Translations under genes and position numbers: made by a program | NCBI GenBank assembly: GCA_934202525.1 | Contig: CAKPYB010000060.1 | Span: 1 to 14,470 of the forward strand | Direction: 5' to 3' | Origin: an uncultured Prevotella sp. | GTDB lineage: Bacteria > Bacteroidota > Bacteroidia > Bacteroidales > Bacteroidaceae | Length of the DNA stretch: 14,470 nt | Shown: piece after piece, positions 6,723-14,470 of the stretch | Layout of the letters: each line of letters begins with the position of its first letter | Position numbering within the stretch: the stretch's first letter is position 1 | Notes under the pieces: generated by a model | What the model saw: only the letters and a program-made list of their open reading frames with translations | What the model was told of the DNA's origin: nothing | Databases searched by the model: none

Positions 6723-6743
6723 TGCTGACAAGCATTGGCAGCA
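6723..6743 (+). terminator. Weak hairpin after the MFS-DUF4186 operon
   Basis: TGCTG-a-CAA-gca-TTG-g-CAGCA: a 5-bp stem, one A/G mismatch and a 3-bp inner stem, 60 nt after the DUF4186 stop. Only a short T-run (ATTCTTTAG) follows about 10 nt later, so the terminator call is tentative. Confidence 0.35.
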
Positions 6744-6817
6744 AACTGTAATTCTTTAGAAACAGGAAAGTAAATGAATTGTATAACCGCTGTATCCGAG
6801 ACGTAATCTTTCTGTTC

Positions 6818-6825
6818 TACCTTTG
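6818..6825 (+). promoter_or_regulatory. Putative -7 promoter box of the SusCD-phosphoesterase operon
   Basis: TACCTTTG followed by CA is an exact TAnnTTTG match, identical to the MFS promoter box, 48 nt upstream of the SusC start. No clear TTG lies 19-21 bp upstream, so the promoter may need an activator, which would fit a substrate-induced locus. No regulator gene is present in the window. Confidence 0.6.
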
Positions 6826-6872
6826 CACCCGAAATTAGTAATTATAAATACTATATAATAATAAGGTAGAAA

Positions 6873-9800
6873 ATGAGAAAGCAACGTATGAAGAAATGCT
6901 TCTTTGCGATGACATTATGTTGTGTGGCTGGAAGCATGTTTGCCCAGTCTGCACAGGATGGTAGCAAGACTGTTGAAAAGAAAAGTTCTGTAAAAGGGAA
7001 AAAGATACAGAAGTCGAAGTTTAATGACGATCCGATAGAACTGAACAACGTAGTTGTTACAGCCTTGGGTATCAAGAGAGAGGAAAAGAGTCTCGGATAT
7101 GCTACGCAAACCGTATCTGGTTCTGATATTACTGCAACCATGCCAACCAACTGGTCACAGGCTTTGCAGGGTCAGGTAGCCGGATTGAATGTCATTTCAG
7201 CAGGTGGTCCCCTTTCATCAACCCAGATTAATCTCCGTGGTAACGTATCTATGAATATGGATGGAAACGGAGCCCTTATCGTAGTTGATGGTGTGCCACT
7301 TTCCAGTCCTATGAACAATCCCGGTGGTTCTTATGGTGCTGGAGGCAACTCTGAAGGTTCTATTGACTTCGGTAATGGTTTTTCTGATTTAAATCCGGAT
7401 GACATTGAGAGTATTCAGGTTTTGAAAGGTGCATCCGCTTCTGCCCTTTATGGTTCCAGAGCTGCCAATGGTGTAATCATGGTTACTACCAAGTCAGGAA
7501 AAAAAGCCAAGAAGGGATTAGGTATCAGCTATAACTTTAATAATTCCTGGGAGCAGGCAGCCCACTTTCCTGATTACCAGTTTGAATTCGGACAGGGTGT
7601 AGCCAAGAACATCGGTTCTAAAGGTACTCAGTGGGAAGGTCAGCCTTATTATTCCTATGGCGCCAGTGATGATGGTTTGGCTGGCACCAGTGGCACCAGT
7701 TCGGCTTTCGGCGCAAAGTTCGACGGACAGATGTTCTATCAGTATGATCCTGAAAAAGAAGGCCGTGCTGATGTGGCTACTCCTTGGAGAGCCTACAAAG
7801 ACAACCACTCAGGATTGTTCCAGACAGGTCATACCATGACAAACTCTCTGGCTCTTACGGGTAACAGCAGTACAGGAAACATGCGTATCTCTCTTACTCA
7901 CAGCAAGAGTGAGTGGATATTGCCAAATTCGGGATACCAGCGTCTCACTGCAGCTTTCGCCGGTTCACAGCAGATTTCCAAGCGTGTGAAGATCAATGCC
8001 CGCATGAGTTATACTTACAGAGATGTGGAGAATACTCCTCAGCTTACTTACAATTCCAACTCTTTGAGCTATTTCCTGATATTCATGAATCCTAACTTCA
8101 ACCTCGACTGGTTTAAGCCAATGTGGTATAAGGGTAAGGAGAATATCAAGCAGATACGTCCATTCTCAAGTTATCTGCCAAATCCATACGTTTTGCTTTA
8201 CGAGGCAACCAACCCTGCAAAGAAACACAGTTTCAATGGTAACATCTCAGCTAATTTTACCATCAACCGTTTCCTGGATTTGCAGTTACGCTCCGGTCTT
8301 CAGGCTACAGCCCAGCAGCAGGAACAGCACAGACCTTGGGATGACAAGGCTTTCCCTACAGGTTTCTTCAAGAAGCAGAACATCTTTGACTACGAGGTAA
8401 ACTCTGATATGTTGCTGTCTTATCACAACAGTTTTGAGAATGGTCTCAATGTCAATGCTTCTGTCGGTGGAAACATGATGCAGTCATATTATGATTTGCT
8501 GTCGGCTTCCGTTACGGGCTTGAATACGCCTGGTGTGTATAGTCTGGCTAATGGAGTATCAAATCCATTGGTAACAACTACCATTCGCAAGAAGCGTGTC
8601 AACTCACTTTATTTCATGGCCAACCTTGCTTATCAGGAGATGTTGTTCCTTGATATAACAGGACGCAACGACTGGTCATCCACCTTGCCTCGCAAGAACC
8701 GTTCTTTCTTCTATCCTTCTGTGGGTTTGAGTGCTGTACTGAACAGCATGATGAAGATGCCGAAGTGGATGAATCTCTTGAAAGTACGTGCTTCCTGGGC
8801 ACAGGTTGGTAATGATACACAGCCTTACAAGACTTCACCTTATTATACAACAAGTGATTTCTCGGGTTCTCTGGTTAAGCCAGGCACGCTTTATAATGCA
8901 GATTTCAAGCCGGAGATGTCAACCAACTGGGAAGGTGGATTGGATTTCAAGGCATTTGGCAGCCGTTTGGGATTAGACGTTACCTATTATTATAACCGCA
9001 CCAAGAATCAGATTCTCAATGCTCCTTTTGATCCTACTACGGGTTATACCAAGGGTACCATCAACTCGGGATGTGTGAGCAACAGAGGTGTGGAGATTGT
9101 ACTCCGTGGTACTCCTGTCAAGACGAAAGACTGGCAGTGGGATATGACCGCTACCTGGTCAACCAATAAGAACAAGATAGAATCGCTTTCCGAATTTGCC
9201 GATGAGCGTCAGATTCTCGGTTCTTATGTCAGTGGCAATGTAAGCATTATCGGTACCAAAGGTGGAACTACTGGCGATATCTGGGGGTATAAACTCAAGC
9301 GTAATGCTCAGGGCGAGGTGATTATTACCGCTGCCGGTTTGCCTGCCCGTCCTTCTGAGATTGAATATGTGGCATGTGCTTTACCCGACTGGGAGGGAGC
9401 TTTCAATACTTCTCTGCGATTCAAGAACTTGTCCTTCTCCATGCAATGGGATGGTAAGGTTGGCGGCAAGACCTATTCGCAGTCTCATCACAAGATGTGC
9501 GAACAGGGACACCTATCAGAAACCCTGAATGGTAGGAAGCCTGGAACCAGTCTCTATCTGGATATTACTGATCCTGATGTACTGAAACTCTTTGAACAGC
9601 AGAAGATAACTCCTGTGGCAGGAGTATACTGTATAGCACCGGGTGTGGTTGATAACGGGGATGGAACTTATAGTCCGAACCAAAAACTCGTCACTCTGGA
9701 GTCATATTATAAGGAGTATTACCGAATTGGTAATGTGGAAACCAATACTTTCAGCACTACTTATCTCAAGCTCCGTGAGGTCCGTCTCGACTATCAGTTG

Positions 9801-10001
9801 CCTAAAAAATGGCTGAAGAATACTTTCATCTCCAATGCTTCGGTGGGTGTGTATGGCCGCAATCTGCTTTGCATCACCAGTTATCCGATGTTTGACCCAG
9901 AGACAACATCTCTTGATGGTAATACATTTGTGCCTGGTGTTGAGGTCGGTACGCTTCCTACAAGCCGTTCTTGGGGTGTAAATCTCAAGGTAGATTTCTA
10001 A
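6873..10001 (+). CDS. SusC/RagA-family TonB-linked outer-membrane transporter
   Basis: 1042 residues. A signal peptide covers 1-24/25 (SMFA|QSAQ), followed by a lysine-rich stretch (about 31-50) and the TonB-box region [10 protein letters not shown] (57-66). The plug domain (about 70-210) shows LRGNVS (121-126), VVDGVP (137-142) and the family hallmark [17 protein letters not shown] (184-200). The rest is a 22-strand type beta barrel ending in the aromatic sorting signal NLKVDF. It should import a ligand across the outer membrane with energy from TonB/ExbBD, working as a dimer of SusCD pairs with the lipoprotein encoded 36 nt downstream. Unlike many SusC proteins it has no N-terminal carboxypeptidase-like regulatory domain; the TonB box follows almost directly after the charged linker. 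The ATG at 6873 gives MRKQRMKK before the hydrophobic core; ATG 6888 is an alternative. The imported compound is probably a phosphodiester, judging by the co-transcribed enzyme. Confidence 0.95.
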   Translation: MRKQRMKKCFFAMTLCCVAGSMFAQSAQDGSKTVEKKSSVKGKKIQKSKFNDDPIELNNVVVTALGIKREEKSLGYATQTVSGSDITATMPTNWSQALQGQVAGLNVISAGGPLSSTQINLRGNVSMNMDGNGALIVVDGVPLSSPMNNPGGSYGAGGNSEGSIDFGNGFSDLNPDDIESIQVLKGASASALYGSRAANGVIMVTTKSGKKAKKGLGISYNFNNSWEQAAHFPDYQFEFGQGVAKNIGSKGTQWEGQPYYSYGASDDGLAGTSGTSSAFGAKFDGQMFYQYDPEKEGRADVATPWRAYKDNHSGLFQTGHTMTNSLALTGNSSTGNMRISLTHSKSEWILPNSGYQRLTAAFAGSQQISKRVKINARMSYTYRDVENTPQLTYNSNSLSYFLIFMNPNFNLDWFKPMWYKGKENIKQIRPFSSYLPNPYVLLYEATNPAKKHSFNGNISANFTINRFLDLQLRSGLQATAQQQEQHRPWDDKAFPTGFFKKQNIFDYEVNSDMLLSYHNSFENGLNVNASVGGNMMQSYYDLLSASVTGLNTPGVYSLANGVSNPLVTTTIRKKRVNSLYFMANLAYQEMLFLDITGRNDWSSTLPRKNRSFFYPSVGLSAVLNSMMKMPKWMNLLKVRASWAQVGNDTQPYKTSPYYTTSDFSGSLVKPGTLYNADFKPEMSTNWEGGLDFKAFGSRLGLDVTYYYNRTKNQILNAPFDPTTGYTKGTINSGCVSNRGVEIVLRGTPVKTKDWQWDMTATWSTNKNKIESLSEFADERQILGSYVSGNVSIIGTKGGTTGDIWGYKLKRNAQGEVIITAAGLPARPSEIEYVACALPDWEGAFNTSLRFKNLSFSMQWDGKVGGKTYSQSHHKMCEQGHLSETLNGRKPGTSLYLDITDPDVLKLFEQQKITPVAGVYCIAPGVVDNGDGTYSPNQKLVTLESYYKEYYRIGNVETNTFSTTYLKLREVRLDYQLPKKWLKNTFISNASVGVYGRNLLCITSYPMFDPETTSLDGNTFVPGVEVGTLPTSRSWGVNLKVDF

Positions 10002-10037
10002 TAGTGAATAAGATGTAATAAATAAAAGAAAGAATCG

Positions 10038-11522
10038 ATGAAAAAGATTTTCAGAAATATAATGATGCTGATGGTCGTGCCTGCTATGCTGATGACTACG
10101 GCATGTGAATCAATGGACGATACCAATGTGGATCCTACCCGCATGAACTCTGCCAATGCCGGTAGTTTTATGGATCCTCTCATTTATGGCATGGGTACCT
10201 ATACCTGGTCCCGGTATAACAGCTGGACTTTCCAGCTGATGCAGTGTCTGGTTACCACTAACTCTACCAGCGGTGTGGGTTGGTTCAATATCAGTGATAC
10301 CGCCGGTGATGGCGTCTGGACCAATTATTACAAGTGGAATACCAATGCCAAGGCCATCTATGACGAAGCCGTAAAGGTGGGTGATCCGAACTATCAGGCG
10401 ATAGCGTTGACACTCAGATGCTGGATATTCGAGAATACGACTGATGCTTTCGGCGATGTACCCGTACAGGAGTCTTGCCGTGGTGAGGAACAACTCTATT
10501 ATCCTAAGTTTGAGTCTCAGGCAGATGTCTACAGGTTTATCATCGATAGCCTGGATGTGGCAAACAGCAGGTATAATCTCAAGAAGGGATTGCAGTTCAA
10601 CACCAATGGTGACAAGATGTATTGCACCAGCGGTTCTGATTTGGAGGGCATCCTGAAGTGGAAGAAGTTTACCAACTCTTTGCGTTTGCGTGCCTTGCTG
10701 CGTGTCATCGACTCTGAGGAATTGGGTAATCTGGCAAAGACTGAGTTGAAGAAGATGATGGCAGATCCTGCTACTTATCCGGTTTTTGAATCGAATGAAG
10801 ACAATGCCAAGGTACATATCTCCGGTATTGCTCCTGATGAAGCACCAATGACCCGTCCTTCTGATCTGTCATCCTATAAATCTCTTTCCGAGTTCTTCAT
10901 CAATCGCCTTTTGGCATGGAAGGATCCTCGTCTGGCTGTCTTTGCAAAACAGGCAACCAACAAGAATCCTGAAACCGGCAAAAACGAGAAATCCTATATA
11001 GGCTTGCCTAGTGGTTATGATGTGGAGCCTACATTCACCGCCTCTTCTCCTAATGCGGCTAATCTTGCCACAGCACCACAGGATATCCAGTGTCTCACCT
11101 ATGCAGAGGTGCTCTTTATCAAGGCAGAGCTGGCACAGCGTGGTCTTATCTCCGATGATGCCAAGCAGCTCTATGAGAAGGCTGTTACTGCTGCGATTAC
11201 GCAATGGGGTGTTGAGGTTCCTGAGGGATATTTTGAGAATGAGAAGGCAGCGTATGACGGAACTTTACGCCGTATCATGGAACAGAAGTTTTATGCGCTC
11301 TTCTTCATTGATTTCCAGCAATGGTTCGAGTATAACCGTACGGGTTATCCTGATGTACCGAAGGGTCCGGGTGTAGATGCATCATTGCACATGCCTTACC
11401 GCTTCAAGTATCCTGCCATCCTGCAGCGTATGAACCGTGAACACTATCTCGAGGCTGTCCAGTCTATGGGAGGTGATGATTTCGATACGAAACTGATCTG
11501 GCAGAAGAGGCCGGAATTATAA
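10038..11522 (+). CDS. SusD/RagB-like surface nutrient-binding lipoprotein
   Basis: 494 residues. The N-terminus is a lipoprotein signal peptide with lipobox MTTAC (lipidated Cys23). The following ESMDD is acidic, as in the Bacteroidetes surface-export signal, so the protein should sit on the cell surface as the lid of the SusC barrel. The body is the helical SusD-like_2 type: MDPLIYGMGTYTW near the N-terminus, a TPR-like region with KAIYDEAVK and QAIALTLRCWIFENTTDAFGDVPVQESCRGEE, then a C-terminal part including LTYAEVLFIKAELAQRGL and KFYALFFIDFQQWFEYNRTGYP, which is characteristic of the family end. The gene follows SusC by 36 nt and precedes the next gene by 18 nt, so all are in one operon. 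The ligand cannot be derived from the sequence. Confidence 0.95.
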   Translation: MKKIFRNIMMLMVVPAMLMTTACESMDDTNVDPTRMNSANAGSFMDPLIYGMGTYTWSRYNSWTFQLMQCLVTTNSTSGVGWFNISDTAGDGVWTNYYKWNTNAKAIYDEAVKVGDPNYQAIALTLRCWIFENTTDAFGDVPVQESCRGEEQLYYPKFESQADVYRFIIDSLDVANSRYNLKKGLQFNTNGDKMYCTSGSDLEGILKWKKFTNSLRLRALLRVIDSEELGNLAKTELKKMMADPATYPVFESNEDNAKVHISGIAPDEAPMTRPSDLSSYKSLSEFFINRLLAWKDPRLAVFAKQATNKNPETGKNEKSYIGLPSGYDVEPTFTASSPNAANLATAPQDIQCLTYAEVLFIKAELAQRGLISDDAKQLYEKAVTAAITQWGVEVPEGYFENEKAAYDGTLRRIMEQKFYALFFIDFQQWFEYNRTGYPDVPKGPGVDASLHMPYRFKYPAILQRMNREHYLEAVQSMGGDDFDTKLIWQKRPEL

Positions 11523-11540
11523 TATGTTGAATTTAAGGTA

Positions 11541-12038
11541 ATGAAAGGATTAAAAAAGATGAAAGTAAGATTGTTTTTGATGGCAGCACTGCTGATGGCT
11601 GTTGCTGCTCAGATGGATGCACAGGAAAAGAAAGAGTTTACGCTCGAAGTATATGGTGGAGAGATTCCTGATGTCAAGCCTGCTTTTGAAGAAGAGCATT
11701 TCCTGGGGGGCGAGATTACCAGAAAATGGAATACATTCCTCTGTAACTATACCCATACCTATGATGTGGAAGTGGGATTGAGTGCTTCGGGCACTGAGTT
11801 TAGAAAACCTGCCGTATTCAAGGCGGTTGAGCGTGTGAACAGATATGTGAAGAAGAACTTTAAGTCGCATCACATGACACGAGAGGAGGCAACCCGTATC
11901 ATGACTCATGTGCTGGATTGTGCCAACATTATCTGTCTGGAGAATGATACGGCTGCATTGGAACAGGCAGCCGGTGATACCAGGACTGCTGAAGAGGCTT
12001 TGGCTTTCTTTGACCAGATTAGATTGATAAATGTTTAG
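11541..12038 (+). CDS. Uncharacterised secreted protein of the SusCD-phosphoesterase operon
   Basis: 165 residues that I do not recognise as any named family. A signal peptide is clear: basic MKGLKKMKVR, a hydrophobic core, and a probable cleavage near residue 28 (MDAQ|EKK). There is no lipobox cysteine, so the mature product of about 137 residues is likely soluble in the periplasm. It contains three cysteines (68, 127, 132), a segment TRKWNTFLCNYTHTYDVEVGL, and a helical C-terminal half (about 92-160) with MTREEATRIMTHVLDCANIICLEND. It starts 18 nt after the SusD stop, and its stop overlaps or abuts the start region of the phosphoesterase gene. It is therefore made together with both and may bind the substrate or assist the enzyme. 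The ATG at 11559 (Met7) is a possible alternative start. Confidence 0.8.
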   Translation: MKGLKKMKVRLFLMAALLMAVAAQMDAQEKKEFTLEVYGGEIPDVKPAFEEEHFLGGEITRKWNTFLCNYTHTYDVEVGLSASGTEFRKPAVFKAVERVNRYVKKNFKSHHMTREEATRIMTHVLDCANIICLENDTAALEQAAGDTRTAEEALAFFDQIRLINV

Positions 12039-14205
12039 TTTGAGTATGATGAATAAAATACTGAATAAAATTATATTGTTAGCGTTTGTTGGGGCAATGC
12101 CATTGGGCATTGCTGCCCAACAGACTTCTTCTTTTGTTTTCTCCGGCAAGGTAAAAGACAGTAAGGGTAAGGGTATAGCCGGTGTTGTAGTAAATAACGG
12201 CAGGAGTTTTGTACAGACCAATTCTCAGGGAGAATGGTCCTTGCCAACTGATACCAATGTCTGCAAGTTCGTCAGCATTTCTACTCCTGCGGCTTATGTC
12301 CTTCCTTGCCGGAAGAGTCTTGCAAAGGACTTTTATGTTCGTGTTGACCAGCTTGTAAAGGATGACAGCCGGCATGATTTCGTTTTGGAAAAAAGGAAAA
12401 AGCCATCTGATAAGTTCTATTATATTGCCATCTCCGACCCTCAGGTCAAGAATGAGCATGATATGAACCGCTGGAAGCAGGAATCTATCCGCGATTTGAA
12501 GGCTTATGTGGATACTTTGAGCCGTCAGCGTGAGGTGGTGGCAAATACCTTGGGCGACCTGGTCTTCGACAGCATGAACCTTTATGGTGAATATGCCGCT
12601 TCGTTTGATGGCATCAGGATGACAACTTTCCAGTGTATCGGCAATCATGATTTCGACAAGCGTTATCAGGATTTGCATAACATGGCTCTCGGCACTCCTG
12701 TATATGGTGAGCAATATTACCACCGTTTCTTCGGACCAACCAATTATTCTTATAACATCGGCAAGGTTCACGTTGTTACTTTGAAGAACATCAATTACGT
12801 GGGCCACAAGAAGTATATCGAGGCTATCACAGATGCTGATCTGGAGTGGTTGAAGCGTGATCTGAGTTTTATTCCTAAGGGCTCCCTGGTTTTCCTCAAT
12901 ATGCATGCTGCCGTATGGAACAGCATAGAGAACGAGGGAAATGTACGCAATGCAGGTGAGCTGGCTGATGTCTTGAAGGACTATCAGGTGCATGTATTGA
13001 CTGGTCATACTCACTATTTCCAGAACAATGCTGTGGATGCCCAGCTGATGGAACACAATATTGGTGCTGCCTGTGGTGCCTGGTGGAAGAGTCAGGTTAA
13101 CCGTTGTGGTGCGCCTAATGGTTATTTGGTGATGGATGTAGACGGCACCCAGCTGAAATGGCACTACAAGTCTACTGGTCATGGCATCGCTTATCAGATG
13201 CGTGTTTATGGTAAAGGGGATATGTTGAGCCAGCCGCAATATGTAGTGGCTAATGTCTGGGACTGGGATCCTGCCTGCAAGGTGGAATGGCTGCAGGATG
13301 GCAAACCTATGGGCATGATGGAGAAGTTTACTGATGTTGATGAAGTTTATGCCGTGAGCAAAAAGCACCAACCGGGTCTTACTGTTACCGGCCATCTGTT
13401 CAGAGCCTTGCCTTCTTCTGGTGCCAAGAGCATTACAGTTGTATTCACCAACCGTTTTGGTGAGAAATATGAGCAGACAGTCATGATTGCGAATCCGAAA
13501 GTACAGACCCGTATTGTGGCTCATCGCGGATATTGGGATACAGAGGGTTCTGCCCAAAACTCAATTGCGTCTTTGCGCAAGGCAGCAGATGCCAAGGTGT
13601 ATGGTTCCGAATGTGATGTACATATCACGGCAGACAGTATCATCATCGTGAATCATGACCCGAAAATCAACAATCTGGTCATTGCCGATTCTAAGTATGC
13701 TGACCTGAAGACCCAACTTCTTAAAAATGGTGAAGAGGTATCTACTCTTGAGCAGTATCTGAACGAACTGAAGAAGCATCCGGCTATACAGCTGATTCTT
13801 GAAATCAAAAGACAGCCTTTGCAGCAGGATGAAGACAGGCTCACCCGCAAAACGGTTGAGATGGTTAACCGTATGGGGTTGGCAAAGCAGGTAGAATATA
13901 TCTCTTTCAGTTCAGCAGCCTGTGCATTGGTACGTCAGTTGGATGCCAACGCTATAGTCTATTATGTGAACGGCAATTTTACACCGGCTGAGGTGAAGAA
14001 GCTTGGCTATCAGGGTATTGACTACAACTATAAGATACTTTTCAAGCATCCTGAATGGATCAGAGAGGCTCACGAACTGGGTTTGAAGGTGAATGGATGG
14101 ACCCCTGATGATGATGATGTTACCAGAAAACTCATTGAAATGAATGTCGATTTCATTACAACAAACAAGCCGGTAGAAACACAGAAATTGGCAAAGTCAT
14201 TATAA
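12031..14205 (+). CDS. Secreted metallophosphoesterase-GDPD fusion enzyme
   Basis: 724 residues. After a signal peptide (to about 30, GIAAQ|Q) comes a beta-sandwich N-domain as in MetallophosN (about 33-120). A calcineurin-type catalytic domain (about 127-330) follows with all metal motifs: SDPQ (135-138, D136 and Q138), GDLVFD (D176), GNHD (204-207), H292 in LNMHA and GHTH (325-328). A C-terminal MetallophosC-like beta domain covers about 335-487. Residues about 494-720 form a glycerophosphodiester phosphodiesterase barrel with HRG (H498), E527 and D529 in SECDVH, HD (H542), EIKR (591-594) and the usual late motifs GLKVNGWTPDD and DFITTNKP. Both active sites look intact. GDPD normally yields sn-glycerol-3-phosphate plus an alcohol; the other domain could remove phosphate or cut another phosphodiester. 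It is probably periplasmic. ATGs at 12046/12049 (MMNKIL) avoid the 8-nt overlap with the upstream gene and may be the true start. The gene ends 6 nt before the terminator stem. Confidence 0.92.
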   Translation: MFSLSMMNKILNKIILLAFVGAMPLGIAAQQTSSFVFSGKVKDSKGKGIAGVVVNNGRSFVQTNSQGEWSLPTDTNVCKFVSISTPAAYVLPCRKSLAKDFYVRVDQLVKDDSRHDFVLEKRKKPSDKFYYIAISDPQVKNEHDMNRWKQESIRDLKAYVDTLSRQREVVANTLGDLVFDSMNLYGEYAASFDGIRMTTFQCIGNHDFDKRYQDLHNMALGTPVYGEQYYHRFFGPTNYSYNIGKVHVVTLKNINYVGHKKYIEAITDADLEWLKRDLSFIPKGSLVFLNMHAAVWNSIENEGNVRNAGELADVLKDYQVHVLTGHTHYFQNNAVDAQLMEHNIGAACGAWWKSQVNRCGAPNGYLVMDVDGTQLKWHYKSTGHGIAYQMRVYGKGDMLSQPQYVVANVWDWDPACKVEWLQDGKPMGMMEKFTDVDEVYAVSKKHQPGLTVTGHLFRALPSSGAKSITVVFTNRFGEKYEQTVMIANPKVQTRIVAHRGYWDTEGSAQNSIASLRKAADAKVYGSECDVHITADSIIIVNHDPKINNLVIADSKYADLKTQLLKNGEEVSTLEQYLNELKKHPAIQLILEIKRQPLQQDEDRLTRKTVEMVNRMGLAKQVEYISFSSAACALVRQLDANAIVYYVNGNFTPAEVKKLGYQGIDYNYKILFKHPEWIREAHELGLKVNGWTPDDDDVTRKLIEMNVDFITTNKPVETQKLAKSL

Positions 14206-14211
14206 TATTCA

Positions 14212-14251
14212 GGCTCACAAGTCCGCCGGAACGCTAACGGACTTGCGAGCC
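14212..14251 (+). terminator. Strong hairpin terminator of the SusCD-phosphoesterase operon
   Basis: A 14-bp stem with a single A/C mismatch, GGCTCACAAGTCCG (14212-14225) against CGGACTTGCGAGCC (14238-14251), with a 12-nt loop and then TCTTTAA. It lies directly after the phosphoesterase stop. The U-tract is short, but the stem is the most stable in the window and could also serve a convergent gene off the right edge. Confidence 0.85.
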
Positions 14252-14258
14252 TCTTTAA

Positions 14259-14358
14259 CCTTACTCAGCTATATCTTTAGCCTTACTCAGCTATATCTTT
14301 AGCCTTATTCAGCCACTTCATTTCGCTAACTCAAGTACTTCATTTCACTAACTGAAGT
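14259..14358. repeat. Two families of 22-bp tandem repeats
   Basis: Two identical 22-bp copies starting CCTTACTCAGCTATATC (14259-14280, 14281-14302), then a 12-bp partial third (14303-14314, CCTTATTCAGCC). These are followed by two copies of another 22-bp unit starting ACTTCATTTC (14315-14336, 14337-14358), which differ at two positions. The last unit has complementary ends, ACTTCA and TGAAGT. No protein is encoded. The period equals that of the palindrome array at 2566-2665, although the sequence differs. Confidence 0.8.
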
Positions 14359-14381
14359 TTCGCAAGTTTTGCCCCACACAC

Positions 14382-14399
14382 CCTACCCTGCAGGGTAGG
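14382..14399. repeat. Perfect 18-bp GC-rich palindrome
   Basis: CCTACCCTGCAGGGTAGG is fully self-complementary and stands out in AT-rich intergenic DNA. It might be a protein-binding site or part of a terminator for a gene beyond the right edge. From 14400 to 14470 I see nothing recognisable. Confidence 0.6.
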
Positions 14400-14470
14400 C
14401 TGTTCAAAATCCGAATCAAAATCTGGTATAAAAAATGGTGTTATATAGGTGTATTTAAGTTACTGATATT

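Noticed and set aside
10110..10817. 235-codon minus-strand open frame opposite SusD
   Set aside because: Antisense to a clear SusD-family protein, with no independent signals or recognisable motifs.
12079..13557. 492-codon minus-strand open frame
   Set aside because: It lies wholly opposite the phosphoesterase gene, has no family motif, and the opposite strand carries intact catalytic motifs; it is an antisense shadow.
14259..14358. CRISPR array
   Set aside because: The 22-bp units are directly adjacent with no spacers between them.

Overview
The window looks like chromosome from a gut Bacteroidota, most likely a Prevotella/Segatella relative. The reasons are a SusC/SusD pair, a lipoprotein with acidic residues after the lipobox cysteine, starts without Shine-Dalgarno sequences, and repeated TAnnTTTG (-7) promoter boxes of the Bacteroidetes primary sigma factor (positions 4796-4803 and 6818-6825 on +; 1032-1039, 2285-2292, 3824-3831 and 4674-4681 on -). 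The genus is inferred from overall look, not from a marker gene.

Left half (1-4640), all on the minus strand: the 5' part of a CNNM/CBS-domain (HlyC/CorC-like) membrane protein cut by the window edge; a PLP-dependent low-specificity threonine aldolase; a 646-bp intergenic region carrying five near-identical palindromes spaced 22-23 bp apart; the truncated remainder of an AlbA/GHKL-type ATP-binding regulator with tandem repeats in its linker; and a YaaA-family peroxide-stress protein. These look like separate transcription units.

Middle (4640-6870), plus strand: a promoter, a decayed C-terminal scrap of a glyoxalase/VOC gene, an Fsr-type MFS exporter and, 2 nt behind it, a DUF4186 protein with a Cys-rich motif. 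The last two form a two-gene operon.

Right half (6870-14255), plus strand: a four-gene operon of SusC-like TonB-dependent transporter, SusD-like lipoprotein, an unrecognised 165-aa secreted protein, and a 724-aa secreted enzyme that fuses a calcineurin-type metallophosphoesterase to a glycerophosphodiester phosphodiesterase. It ends at a strong hairpin terminator. There are no glycoside hydrolases, sulfatases or proteases, so the locus appears built to capture a phosphodiester compound at the outer membrane and cleave it in two steps. This phosphoester-utilisation locus is the best candidate for an undescribed system here. No dedicated regulator (ECF sigma/anti-sigma or hybrid two-component) is present. 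The extreme right (14256-14470) is non-coding, with a second set of 22-bp repeats and a perfect 18-bp palindrome.
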